Below are positions 6,957-15,700 of a stretch of 25,154 nt of DNA, in pieces; the stretch's first letter is position 1; the number at the start of each line of letters is the position of its first letter. The DNA is from CAZIQY01 sp964541605 (GTDB taxonomy: Bacteria; Desulfobacterota; Syntrophia; Syntrophales; UBA2185): the NCBI GenBank assembly GCA_964541605.1, contig CAZIQY010000038.1:1-25154 (forward strand). The letters run 5' to 3'. Below the pieces are notes generated by a model. That model had not been told where the DNA came from, searched no databases, and worked only from the letters and a program-made list of their open reading frames with translations. Position numbers and translations under genes: made by a program.

Positions 6957-8189
6957 TTATACTTGCTGTATTGTTTTTTTCAGTGGTTCCGTTGTTTTTA
7001 GGTTCTCATCCTGCCCAATTTCCTCTTCCGTGAGATAGCAGGCCGGGTCAGAGGCCCATATGTCACCTGTTACCGCCTCGGCTCTTGCCCTGAAGTTTCC
7101 CCCGCAGATATCGAGCCATCGACAGGCGGAGCATCTCCCCTTTACGAAAAGCTTCTTATCCTTCAACCGGCTCATCAGTTCATTGGACGTATCCGTCCAG
7201 ATTTCACTGAACGGCCGCATCCTGACGTTGCCAAATACAATATTTCTCCAGAACTGATCTGCGTGGACGTCACCGTTCCAACTCACACACCCGATACCTG
7301 CCCCCGAATTATTTCCCTCGTTCATACGGAGGAGTGCCAGCACCTCTGCAGCCCTCTGTGGGTTTTCCTTCAGCAATTTCAGATAAACATACGGCCCGTC
7401 GGCATGGTTATCCACCGTAAGAATTTCTTTCGGTTTTCCCATATCAAAGAGTTTACGGGTTCTGTTCATAATCAAATCGATCGTTTTTCGCGTTTCCCCG
7501 TGAGAAAGGTCTTCGTCAATCAGTCTGGATCCGCGGCCCGAGTAGACAAGATGGTAAAAACAGGCCCGGGGGATATTCTCCTGCTCAAGCAAATCGAAGA
7601 TAGAGGGAATGTCGGAAGCATTTCTCCTGTTCAGCGTAAAGCGGATTCCCACTTTTATTCCCGCGTCCTGGCAGGTTCTGATGCCCTTCATCGTCATATC
7701 AAATGCTCCGGGAACACCCCGGAACCGGTCATGGATTTCCTGCATGCCGTCCAGGCTTACGCCAACGTAAGAGAGACCGATCCTTTTAAAAATATCGACC
7801 GTTTTTCTCGTCAGCAGGATTCCATTGGTTGATATGACAGCCCGCATCCCCCGGTCCACGGCAAACTGAGCCAATTCAGGAAGGTCTTCTCTCATGGTTG
7901 GTTCACCTCCTGAGAAAAGAATTACGGGAGACCCGAACAAAGCAAGGTCGGATATCAGGTTCATCCCCTCCTGTGTGGTTAGTTCGTCAGCGTAACGGAT
8001 ATTCTGAGAGCTTGAATAACAATGTATGCACTTCAGATTGCAACGTCTGGTTACATTCCAGACAACTACCGGAATTTTGTCTTTCGAAAACTGAAGCAAA
8101 TGGGACGGAAGTTTCTCAGATTGTCTCCCGTAACGAAGAACATCGGAAGGTTCCACCGCTCCACAATATAGTTTTGAAATGCCGATCAT
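6957..8189 (-). CDS. ahbC: AhbC/NirJ1-like radical-SAM SPASM enzyme (12,18-didecarboxysiroheme deacetylase candidate)
   Basis: A 410-residue radical-SAM protein with C50, C54 and C57 in TRRCNLKCIHCY (CX3CX2C) for the SAM-cleaving [4Fe-4S] cluster. A C-terminal SPASM/Twitch-like cysteine set (GRCSACRWLDICGGN and DPACY) would hold an auxiliary cluster. The opening MIGISKLYCG and the block GIGCVSWNGDVHADQFW resemble what I recall of the NirJ1/AhbC group. That group removes acetate side chains from didecarboxysiroheme in the siroheme-dependent heme route of sulfate reducers and archaea. The ATG at 8189 is preferred over an in-frame GTG at 8201 because it matches that N-terminus; its Shine-Dalgarno sequence is weak. 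It lies between the YihY-CNB fusion (83 bp upstream) and a CNB protein (30 bp downstream). No other heme gene is adjacent. Radical-SAM/SPASM is certain, AhbC is likely, and NirJ or a peptide-modifying enzyme are alternatives. Confidence 0.78.
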   Translation of the reverse strand: MIGISKLYCGAVEPSDVLRYGRQSEKLPSHLLQFSKDKIPVVVWNVTRRCNLKCIHCYSSSQNIRYADELTTQEGMNLISDLALFGSPVILFSGGEPTMREDLPELAQFAVDRGMRAVISTNGILLTRKTVDIFKRIGLSYVGVSLDGMQEIHDRFRGVPGAFDMTMKGIRTCQDAGIKVGIRFTLNRRNASDIPSIFDLLEQENIPRACFYHLVYSGRGSRLIDEDLSHGETRKTIDLIMNRTRKLFDMGKPKEILTVDNHADGPYVYLKLLKENPQRAAEVLALLRMNEGNNSGAGIGCVSWNGDVHADQFWRNIVFGNVRMRPFSEIWTDTSNELMSRLKDKKLFVKGRCSACRWLDICGGNFRARAEAVTGDIWASDPACYLTEEEIGQDENLKTTEPLKKTIQQV

Positions 8190-8272
8190 GGATTTAAACA
8201 CCGGTCAGGTTAATACTTCTATACTACCCCATCCACTGCGTCGTTACAACAAGTCTTTGTTTATTATTTCCA

Positions 8273-9877
8273 TCACGGTGACAGGTCATCCGACTTTTTT
8301 TCTGTATCTTTGTATTCTCTTTTCCCCGAGCGCCTTTCCCGGAAAAAAATCTGGTTTCTTATGAGGTCCCAGGCACGATCCGGTGAAAATTCAACGATGC
8401 GTCCATTCTCGATGCGCAATATTTCCTGATCATTGAGATCATTCAGAACTTGCTGAATTTCGAAAGGCTCTTTTCTTGTATACCCTGTGAGGTCATCGAC
8501 GGGATTCCGATTATCCTGCAATGGCCATTCTTTAATAAAATACATGATCGCACTCAGCTTAACCCAGGATTGGGTCACTTCTTCAAGGTCGAAGTTGGTA
8601 TGTTTTATTCTGTTCGAAAATTCCTTGAGCATGAAAAGAGACACTTCTTCGCTCTCTCTGAGAAGATTGCGAAAAGTGTTGCCATCGATGAGCGCCAGAT
8701 TGCTGTCTTGTGTGGCCTGGGCGGAAGCCGTGCGGGGGGCATCGATCAGTGCCGCCATTTCACCAAAGTACTCTCCCGGTCCTAATTCGGCCAACACTTT
8801 CTTGACCTGGCCGGCCTTCTTTTCAACACGGACATGCCCCGACAGGATATAGTACATTTCCTTATCCGAGTCTCCTTCCCTGAAAACATACGAACCTTTG
8901 GGATACATGCGTCCGAATTTCCGGAAAAGACGTTCATCAATTCTCATTATTTTTTTTCTCGGTTTCAGAAAAGCCTTTTCAAGAAGGATCAGATCTCTGC
9001 GCCGGTATGAAGAAATGAGTTCCGCGCAGAAGAGAAGAATCAAGGCGATATAAAACACCCATATGACGAGGATAACGACTGTTTCAAGCGATCCGAAAAT
9101 AACATGGTATCGGGTGTAGTTGGAAACGTACCAGGTAAAGAAGTGCTTTGCAATTTCCATCAAAGCGGAAAATATTGCGGCGCCGACGAAAGCATTGCCC
9201 CAACTGACTTTTGTGGTGGGAATCACTTTATATACGATAGTGAAGAATGCAACCGTCAGGAGATACGGTAAAACGAAACGGAAGAGAACGCCGTGAAGGA
9301 GAGGAAAGATGACCGACCCATCAGGTGACAGGAGAGATTGTCTGGCCAGAAGGGTTGCCATATAGGTAATGCCCACGCTGGCGACGCCGATGGTCCATCC
9401 CATGGGAATCATGGCGATGGCCAGCAGCTTCGATACAACATAATTCCGGTATTTCCGGGACCGGAAGATGACGTTCATGGCCGTTTCGATGGCGCTGAAG
9501 ATCATGGCGGAAAACCAGATAAGACTGAAAATCCCGACCCAGCCGAGAATCCGTTTTTTCTGTTCGATCTGCCCCAGCTGGGTCAGCAGAGATTCCGAAA
9601 AATAGGGATGAAATCCCCGGATCGTCTCAATCAGATCCTTCTGAATGTTCGGATGGGAGCCGAAAACAGAGCTGATAACCAGAATGGTCAGAATAAAAAG
9701 GGGAATAAAAGATAAGATGGCGTAGAGTGAGATCGCTGCCGCCTGATTGGCGTTGCCGTTGAACTGATAGTTTCGAGTGGCGTTATGCAGGATATCCCAC
9801 ATGCCTGCCAGACCAAGGGAAGTTCGCTCTAATCTCCCTTTGAGATGATCATATGTCCATTTCTTTTTACGGGTCAT
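8273..9877 (-). CDS. YihY/BrkB-family membrane protein fused to a cyclic-nucleotide-binding domain
   Basis: A 534-residue three-part protein. Residues about 30-300 are a YihY/BrkB (UPF0761) inner-membrane domain with about six hydrophobic segments: near 46-72, 110-132, 150-175, 195-218, 228-248 and 262-288. Residues 315-425 are a cytoplasmic CNB domain with an intact phosphate-binding cassette, GEYFGEMAALIDAPRTASA (E373, R382). Residues about 430-505 (NPVDDLTGYTRKEPFEIQQ, then LNDQEILRIENGRIVEF) resemble a Crp-type winged helix. The tail is charged. YihY proteins were once called ribonuclease BN, but that assignment is wrong and the family function is unknown. The ATG at 9877 has no clear Shine-Dalgarno sequence. 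It is the first gene of a minus-strand cluster with the AhbC-like enzyme and a second CNB protein. The fusion suggests a membrane activity gated by a nucleotide or similar ligand. Confidence 0.85.
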   Translation of the reverse strand: MTRKKKWTYDHLKGRLERTSLGLAGMWDILHNATRNYQFNGNANQAAAISLYAILSFIPLFILTILVISSVFGSHPNIQKDLIETIRGFHPYFSESLLTQLGQIEQKKRILGWVGIFSLIWFSAMIFSAIETAMNVIFRSRKYRNYVVSKLLAIAMIPMGWTIGVASVGITYMATLLARQSLLSPDGSVIFPLLHGVLFRFVLPYLLTVAFFTIVYKVIPTTKVSWGNAFVGAAIFSALMEIAKHFFTWYVSNYTRYHVIFGSLETVVILVIWVFYIALILLFCAELISSYRRRDLILLEKAFLKPRKKIMRIDERLFRKFGRMYPKGSYVFREGDSDKEMYYILSGHVRVEKKAGQVKKVLAELGPGEYFGEMAALIDAPRTASAQATQDSNLALIDGNTFRNLLRESEEVSLFMLKEFSNRIKHTNFDLEEVTQSWVKLSAIMYFIKEWPLQDNRNPVDDLTGYTRKEPFEIQQVLNDLNDQEILRIENGRIVEFSPDRAWDLIRNQIFFRERRSGKREYKDTEKKSDDLSP

Positions 9878-9905
9878 TTCGGGTATGTGTATAGCTTAGA
9901 TATGG

Positions 9906-9934
9906 AATATTCTTAATCTTATCATAAGTGACAA
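9906..9934 (-). promoter_or_regulatory. Possible promoter of the YihY-CNB/AhbC/CNB cluster
   Basis: On the minus strand there is TTGTCA (9934-9929, five of six bases), a 17-nt spacer and AATATT (9911-9906, four of six). This would give a leader of about 20 nt. A short palindrome, CTTATCATAAG (9918-9928), fills part of the spacer and could be a binding site. Confidence 0.4.
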
Positions 9935-10024
9935 GGGAAAGGAAAGATAATAAACGGAGAAATCTCAGTTGCGGTATGATGTTCTTTCCCGGGAAGTTAG
10001 ATATAGGTGAAATACTACACCGAG

Positions 10025-10831
10025 CTACCTCTTGGGAATTGTTATAGACAGGAATTTTTTCTCGTCATAGGTTGAACCCGGATTCATTGAAATCAAATGT
10101 TCTTTTTTCACCACTTTCTGAAAATGGGTGTGGCCACAGATGTGGTATTTGAGCTTTGGATGCCGCAGCAGCATGTCTCCAAGTCTGCGGTTTCCCATAA
10201 AGGCGTTGCAAAAATTCAACCCGGGAAAATCTTCTGAAATGGTTAGCATTTCGGCAAATCCGATATGATGGGTGACGGCGATAATCAGATCCACTTGGGA
10301 TTCGAGGGTCTGTATATCGCCTTCCAGTTTTGTCAGGAGTTCATCCGTATAGTCGCCGTCCATTTTTCCAAGCCTGACCATATGGACGTCATTCCAGATG
10401 ATGTGCCCGCTATACATCTTCTTTTCATATGATGAGCGGGGGGGCGCTTCCGCTCCAGCAAAGGAATAATCGTACCAGGCGCAGTTGCCTGCAAAACCGA
10501 TATCATTGATGATCTCCGGATGTTCATCAAGAAGTTTAAATCCGCATCCCTTGATTCTGGTCTTCATGTCTTCAAGGTGCCAGAATGTATCACCTTCAGC
10601 ACTCCAGTATTCGTGGTTGCCTAAAACCATGAGCCTTACCGATACAATGTCAGAAAAAAAATTCAGACATTCTTCAAGCTTCGAGGAACCAAGCCCTACG
10701 ATGTCTCCCGTCAGTACAAGTACATCCGGATTTTCCTCTTCCATGCTTTTGATAAAGTGAAGAAATCTTTCGTGTTCCATCCGGTTTCGTATCAAATCGT
10801 AATGGATATCGCCGGTTGCCAAAATTTTCAT
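10025..10831 (-). CDS. Calcineurin-like metallophosphoesterase
   Basis: A 268-residue cytoplasmic phosphoesterase with every motif of the calcineurin-like fold in order: GDIH near the start, LTGDIV, LGNHEYW, VTHHIG and CGHTHF. These supply the Asp, His and Asn ligands of a two-metal centre. Substrates in this superfamily range from phosphodiesters and nucleotides to phosphoproteins, and the sequence does not decide between them. The ATG at 10831 is chosen because MKILATGDIH is the usual opening. In-frame ATGs at 10849 and 10909 cannot be excluded, and none has a clear Shine-Dalgarno sequence. The gene is monocistronic and diverges from the lipoprotein solute-binding gene. The two regions upstream of the starts share about 216 bp, in which I find no convincing promoter. 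Confidence 0.85.
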   Translation of the reverse strand: MKILATGDIHYDLIRNRMEHERFLHFIKSMEEENPDVLVLTGDIVGLGSSKLEECLNFFSDIVSVRLMVLGNHEYWSAEGDTFWHLEDMKTRIKGCGFKLLDEHPEIINDIGFAGNCAWYDYSFAGAEAPPRSSYEKKMYSGHIIWNDVHMVRLGKMDGDYTDELLTKLEGDIQTLESQVDLIIAVTHHIGFAEMLTISEDFPGLNFCNAFMGNRRLGDMLLRHPKLKYHICGHTHFQKVVKKEHLISMNPGSTYDEKKFLSITIPKR

Positions 10832-11047
10832 AGTCTTTTTGATAAACATTTTGTGTTTGAATTTTATTTTGTGCAGGGGCAGTATAGGAGAAGCAGTCTT
10901 GTATGGCAATGTGATTTTTCACAGAAACTTGATCCCATTTTGATGATTGCTGACCCCCATAATTTTAACAACAAATTTCATTGCAAAAAAGGATTGTATT
11001 CAGTAACCTCCCGTATCATGAAAGTATTGATCGGAAGTGCATCCCGC

Positions 11048-12736
11048 ATGCCCCCCTTTTTAACAAGTTTCCTACCCGGAAGCCCGGCCCGCGGGAAGGG
11101 GAGTTTCAAAGCAGCGGTTTTAATTTTATTTATTCTTGCTCATGTGGTCCTGTGGGGTTGCGACCGGGCAGACCGGGAGAACGCGGTCAGTCGTTCGTCC
11201 GACACAGGACCGGCTTACGGGGATATCATGGTGGAAGGCTCTATTGGAGATGCCAGCAATCTTATTCCTATCCTCTCTTCCGATAATACGTCTCATCAAA
11301 TCTCATCCATGGTTTTCAACGGCCTGGTCAAATATGATAAAGACCTCAACATTGTTGGCGACCTGGCGGAGTCATGGGAGGTGTCAGGAGATGGATTGAC
11401 CATTACATTCCGCCTCAGAAAAGGCGTAAAGTGGCATGACGGTCATCCCTTCACCGCCCACGATGTCCTTTTTACCTATCAGGTTACAGTCGATCCCAGA
11501 ACTCCCACTCCCTATGCGGGGGATTTTCTGAAAGTCAAAAAGGCCGAGGTTCTTGACAGCCATACCTTCCGTGTGACCTATGATCAGCCTTTCGCTCCGG
11601 CCCTCATGAGCTGGGGAGGCGCCATACTCCCGAAACACCTGCTTGAAGGGGAAAACATCACAGCGTCCCCGTTGGCCCGCCGCCCTGTTGGAACGGGGCC
11701 CTATATGTTCAGGGAATGGTTGCCCGGTCAGAAGATTGTTCTTGTATCCAATCCGGATTATTTTGAAGGGAGACCTTATATAGACGGGTATGTCATGCGC
11801 ATCATCCCGGATATGGCAACCATGTTCCTTGAATTGCGGGCAAACGGCATCGACAGGATGGGCCTGACGCCTCTTCAATATATGAGGCAGACAGAGAACA
11901 ACCTGTTCAGAAGGAATTTCAATAAGTACCGGTATCTTTCGTTTTCTTACACTTTTTTAGGATATAACCTGGACAATCCCCTTTTCGAGGACAAGAGGGT
12001 GCGTCAGGCCATTGCCCACGGGATTAACAGGGATGAGATGATACAGGGGGTTCTGCTCGGTCTGGGTAAGGCGGCGACAGGGCCTTACAAACCGGGCACC
12101 TGGGTGTATAATCCCAATGTAAAGACGTATCCATATGATCCCGAAAAAGCGAAAAGCCTTCTTGCGCAGGCCGGATGGAGGGATACCGATGGAGACGGTA
12201 TTCTGGAAAGGGATGGCAAGCCCTTTATGTTTGAGATCATTACCAATCAGGGGAATGAAGTCCGTGGCAAGTGTGCCGAAATCATTCAGAGACGGCTGGG
12301 TGAACTGGGCATCAAAGTCAAGATCAGAGTCCTCGAATGGGCTGCTTTTGTCAACGATTTTATCAATAAACGGCGGTTTGACGCGACGATCCTCGGTTGG
12401 ACCATTCCGCTTGACCCGGACATTTATGATGTCTGGCATTCAAGCAAGGTGGGGCCGCAGGAGTTGAATTTCATTTCATATAAAAATGAAGAGGTGGATG
12501 AGCTGATCGAAAAAGGGAGGAGCACCTTCGACCAGAAAAAAAGAAAAAAATATTACGATAGAATACAGGAGATTCTGGCCGAGGAACAACCCTATACCTT
12601 TCTCTATGTTCCCGATGCCCTGCCGATTATCCATGCCCGCTTCCGGGGCGTCGAACCCGCGCCTCTCGGAATCGGGCACAATTTCATCAAGTGGTATGTT
12701 CCCAAAGAGGAGCAGAAGCTTGTCATGACGAGGTAG
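11048..12736 (+). CDS. Peptide/oligopeptide-type ABC transporter solute-binding lipoprotein (SBP_bac_5)
   Basis: A 562-residue extracytoplasmic solute-binding protein of the DppA/OppA (family 5) type. A basic N-terminus and the hydrophobic run AAVLILFILAHVVLWG end at C38 in a lipobox-like LWGC, so it should be lipid-anchored. Asp follows the Cys, which in E. coli marks inner-membrane retention. Family features are seen in LIPILSSDNTSHQISSMVFN, GLVKYDKDLNIVGDLAESW, FRLRKGVKWHDGHPFTAHDV and VRQAIAHGINRDEM. I place the start at 11048, with a weak CGGAAG 10 nt before it. ATG 11018 is also in frame and has no better site, and longer versions run into the divergent phosphoesterase gene. No permease or ATPase genes adjoin it, so it is an orphan binding protein. 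Ligands of this family include peptides, nickel and sugars. Confidence 0.87.
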   Translation: MPPFLTSFLPGSPARGKGSFKAAVLILFILAHVVLWGCDRADRENAVSRSSDTGPAYGDIMVEGSIGDASNLIPILSSDNTSHQISSMVFNGLVKYDKDLNIVGDLAESWEVSGDGLTITFRLRKGVKWHDGHPFTAHDVLFTYQVTVDPRTPTPYAGDFLKVKKAEVLDSHTFRVTYDQPFAPALMSWGGAILPKHLLEGENITASPLARRPVGTGPYMFREWLPGQKIVLVSNPDYFEGRPYIDGYVMRIIPDMATMFLELRANGIDRMGLTPLQYMRQTENNLFRRNFNKYRYLSFSYTFLGYNLDNPLFEDKRVRQAIAHGINRDEMIQGVLLGLGKAATGPYKPGTWVYNPNVKTYPYDPEKAKSLLAQAGWRDTDGDGILERDGKPFMFEIITNQGNEVRGKCAEIIQRRLGELGIKVKIRVLEWAAFVNDFINKRRFDATILGWTIPLDPDIYDVWHSSKVGPQELNFISYKNEEVDELIEKGRSTFDQKKRKKYYDRIQEILAEEQPYTFLYVPDALPIIHARFRGVEPAPLGIGHNFIKWYVPKEEQKLVMTR

Positions 12737-12758
12737 AGACAGGGTCACCTCCGTAGTG

Positions 12759-15700
12759 TCATTTCATGCTGCCGCTTCCGTCTCCTACCAGAACGAACGG
12801 CGCCCAGAACAGGGGATGGGCGTAACTTGCTACGATCTTCCCGGAGTTCTCATCGATCAATCCGGGACTGTTGATCAATTCCACCATGGATTCCTGCAAT
12901 GCCTTGGCGCGGGTGAGGGTTCTGTCTTTTTTTTGGAGTTCAAAGAGCCGTGTCACGAGTTTTTTTGCGGAGGTTGTTTCCACGGGGTACATGCTGGCCA
13001 GAATTGCCCTGGTTCCGGCATAGAAAAAGGCGCGCCCCAGACCGGAGATGGCCTCGGCGCCGGCGCCGTCTGCAGCTCCGGTATTGCAGGCGGAAAGGAT
13101 CACCCAGTCTGCATCCAGTTTCAGTTTCATGATATCGGCCATCGTCAGCAGTCCATCTTCATTATCTCCCGTAATTCGGGGTGCGGAAAGGGCGAGGGCC
13201 GGCTGATCCAGACCGTCCAGGTCACCCGGCACGAGGGCATGGGTCGCAAAAGCGATGATACGCCGGTCGGACAGATTCATGGATTTCACCACACGTTTGG
13301 AAGCCTTTTCCCTCAGAAATACATCCCGTTCGGGATCAGCTTCCAGAACCCTGGCAATGGTTTCAATTTCTTCCGCTGTATCAGGCAGGCGGCTGAGATT
13401 TTCCAGATGGGTGGAAGTGAGTTTAGCGTCATCCAGACCGCCTTTAGCTGTCAAACGAATGCCTCTTACTTTGATATGCGCTTCTTGACTTTTTCCTTCT
13501 GTCTTTCCTTCCGTTTTTAACAGGGAAAGCTGATCAGGGCTGAAAACGGGATCGCCGAAGCCGATAAATGTCCTTCGCCCTTTTTCTCCCCCGGCATAAG
13601 TTCTCAGAGGAATGAGAGAAGATACGGAAGGCAACAGGGTAATGGATGCTTTTCGGATCAGCCAGGAAACCTGCCGGTAAGAGGAGAACAATTCCGCCTT
13701 CCCTGCATCTGACTTAACCGGCGCCGTCGGAAGAACGGCAAGGGGAAGGAGATTCAAAGGGGCATCAACAACAAAAAGGAGATCCCGTGCGTCTTTCCAT
13801 CCGTCCTCAACGGGTCTGATCAGCCTGGCGTAGAGGTCGTACGCTATGGCGGTATCGAATTCCGGGATATCTCCGAACGTCTGGGGTTTGGGATCAAGCG
13901 ACTTCCGCAGGTTGTCGACCATGCCCGCGATTTCTTTTTTCCCCACGGGCACGGAAGCGAATTTCATGTTCCCCTGATAGGGGATGGCCCAGAGATGGGA
14001 ACGATCTTCCGATATGTGTATGGAGACGAACGATTCATCGGGCCGCAACAGTTTTTTTACGACTTCAGGCGTGGCCGGCTGAGGCGTTACGATTTCCGCA
14101 TAGCGGGGAGAACGTTTCTTGATCTCGTCCAGAAGGGATGCATGCGCCTTGCGCAGGGTTTCGATATTGTCGCAGAGATTTTGGATCGTTTCCGGTTTCT
14201 GTTCTTTCTGGGGAGCGTCAAAAAGATCGAGGACGGTTGCTTCCAGAACATCGATCTGTCTGAGGGCGTCCTGTTCTTTCCGGATCAGATCGTTCAGTTC
14301 GGGGTTTGTTTCCGCAGCCCTGGCGCTGCTGGCGACCACGGCGCCCTGAACGGTGCGGCTGCGTGACGCCTCTGCAATTTTGAACGCCGTTCCCGCCGCA
14401 TCTATGCCGAGTTCTTTTTCCACCGGCGTTCCGTGGATATCGGCCAAGAGATCGATATAACCGTCGAGGATGATCTTCAACCGCCTGGCTTTTGAGAAAT
14501 CTCCCTTTTCTGCCTGGTGATGGATGAGGACGTCCGTCGCCGCAGAGAGGTCACGGAAGGCCTCCCGGATTTTTTTCATCCGGTAAAGTGCCAGGCCGCG
14601 TATGGCGAGTCTTTCCGCGGTGATGTAGTGCCTTTCACCGAACCTCTTTTTTGCCGTTTCATGGGTGTTGGTCATTAACCTGACGGCCTGTTCGAGACGG
14701 CCCGCCATCACCAGGGTCAGGCTGTAATTCGGATTGCCCATGAACCTTTTTTTGTAGAGGTACTGGTCTTCTTTGACGCCTTTGGTGGCAAGCATGAATT
14801 CCTTCATGGCGCCGCTGAAATCTCCCTTTGTGGCCTTAATGCTTCCGAGCAGCATCCTGGCATTGCTCATGGCGTTCGAATCATCCGGAATCCCGTTATA
14901 TTCGAGGATGTCGGCTGCCGTTGACGCCAGTTTTTCCGCCTCGGAAAGGCGTCCCTGCGCCCTCAGGATATTGGCGATCGTTGCCGAGATCGATACGGTC
15001 AGAAGGGAATCCTTTCCCCCATGTCCCAGAGATTCCGTCAGGGCCTGACGGGCTTCGACCTCCGCTTCGAGGAGACGTTCCTGTCCCAGCAGATTCATTG
15101 CCAGATGCTGCTTCATCTGAATGAGCCACCCCGGACGTTCTTCCTTCCACATCTGCGTGAGTTTTATACGCTGCCGGAGGAACTTTTCCGCCTCGATGTA
15201 TTTTGCCCGGGCTTCCAGAAGATACGCTTCCATGCCCGCTATTTCAATATCGCACCGTAAAACAAACGGGGGATTCCGTCGGTTTTGCGATATGGCGCAG
15301 AACTGCACCGCATTTCTCACCGTTTGGTCGGCTTTTTCCAGCTTACCCATCAGGACGTAGTTATTGACGAGCCTTGCATAGGTTGACGGGTTTTCAGAAA
15401 TCTTCAGACTTTCTTCCAAGAGCTCGACTGCGCGGCTGAAATTGCCGATGCGGCTTTCCACGGCGGCGAGGAAACGCATCACATTCGGATTGTGAACCCC
15501 GGCTTCTTCCATGCGGCGCATCGCCTCGTTATAATCGTCCAGCGCCTGCTGAAGACGGCCGAGCTCTGAGGCCGCCGTGCCTCTCCCGGTAAAAAATCTG
15601 CCGTCGGCGTTTTCCGGTATCTCCGCGTCAGCCCGCGCCTTCAGTTTTTCCGTGACGGCTTTATCGAATTGCCCCGGCTGTTCCAGGATGGTTAAAATGT

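Noticed and set aside
7263..7832. Plus-strand open frame of 189 residues opposite the AhbC-like gene
   Set aside because: Antisense shadow of a radical-SAM gene with intact cysteine motifs on the other strand.
12737..12758. Bidirectional terminator between the solute-binding and CHAT genes
   Set aside because: No stable inverted repeat or T-run is present in the 22 bp between the stops.
12756..13520. Plus-strand open frame of 254 residues opposite the CHAT domain
   Set aside because: The minus-strand reading contains the conserved CHAT dyad and continues for 1035 residues; the plus reading is compositionally odd and motif-free.
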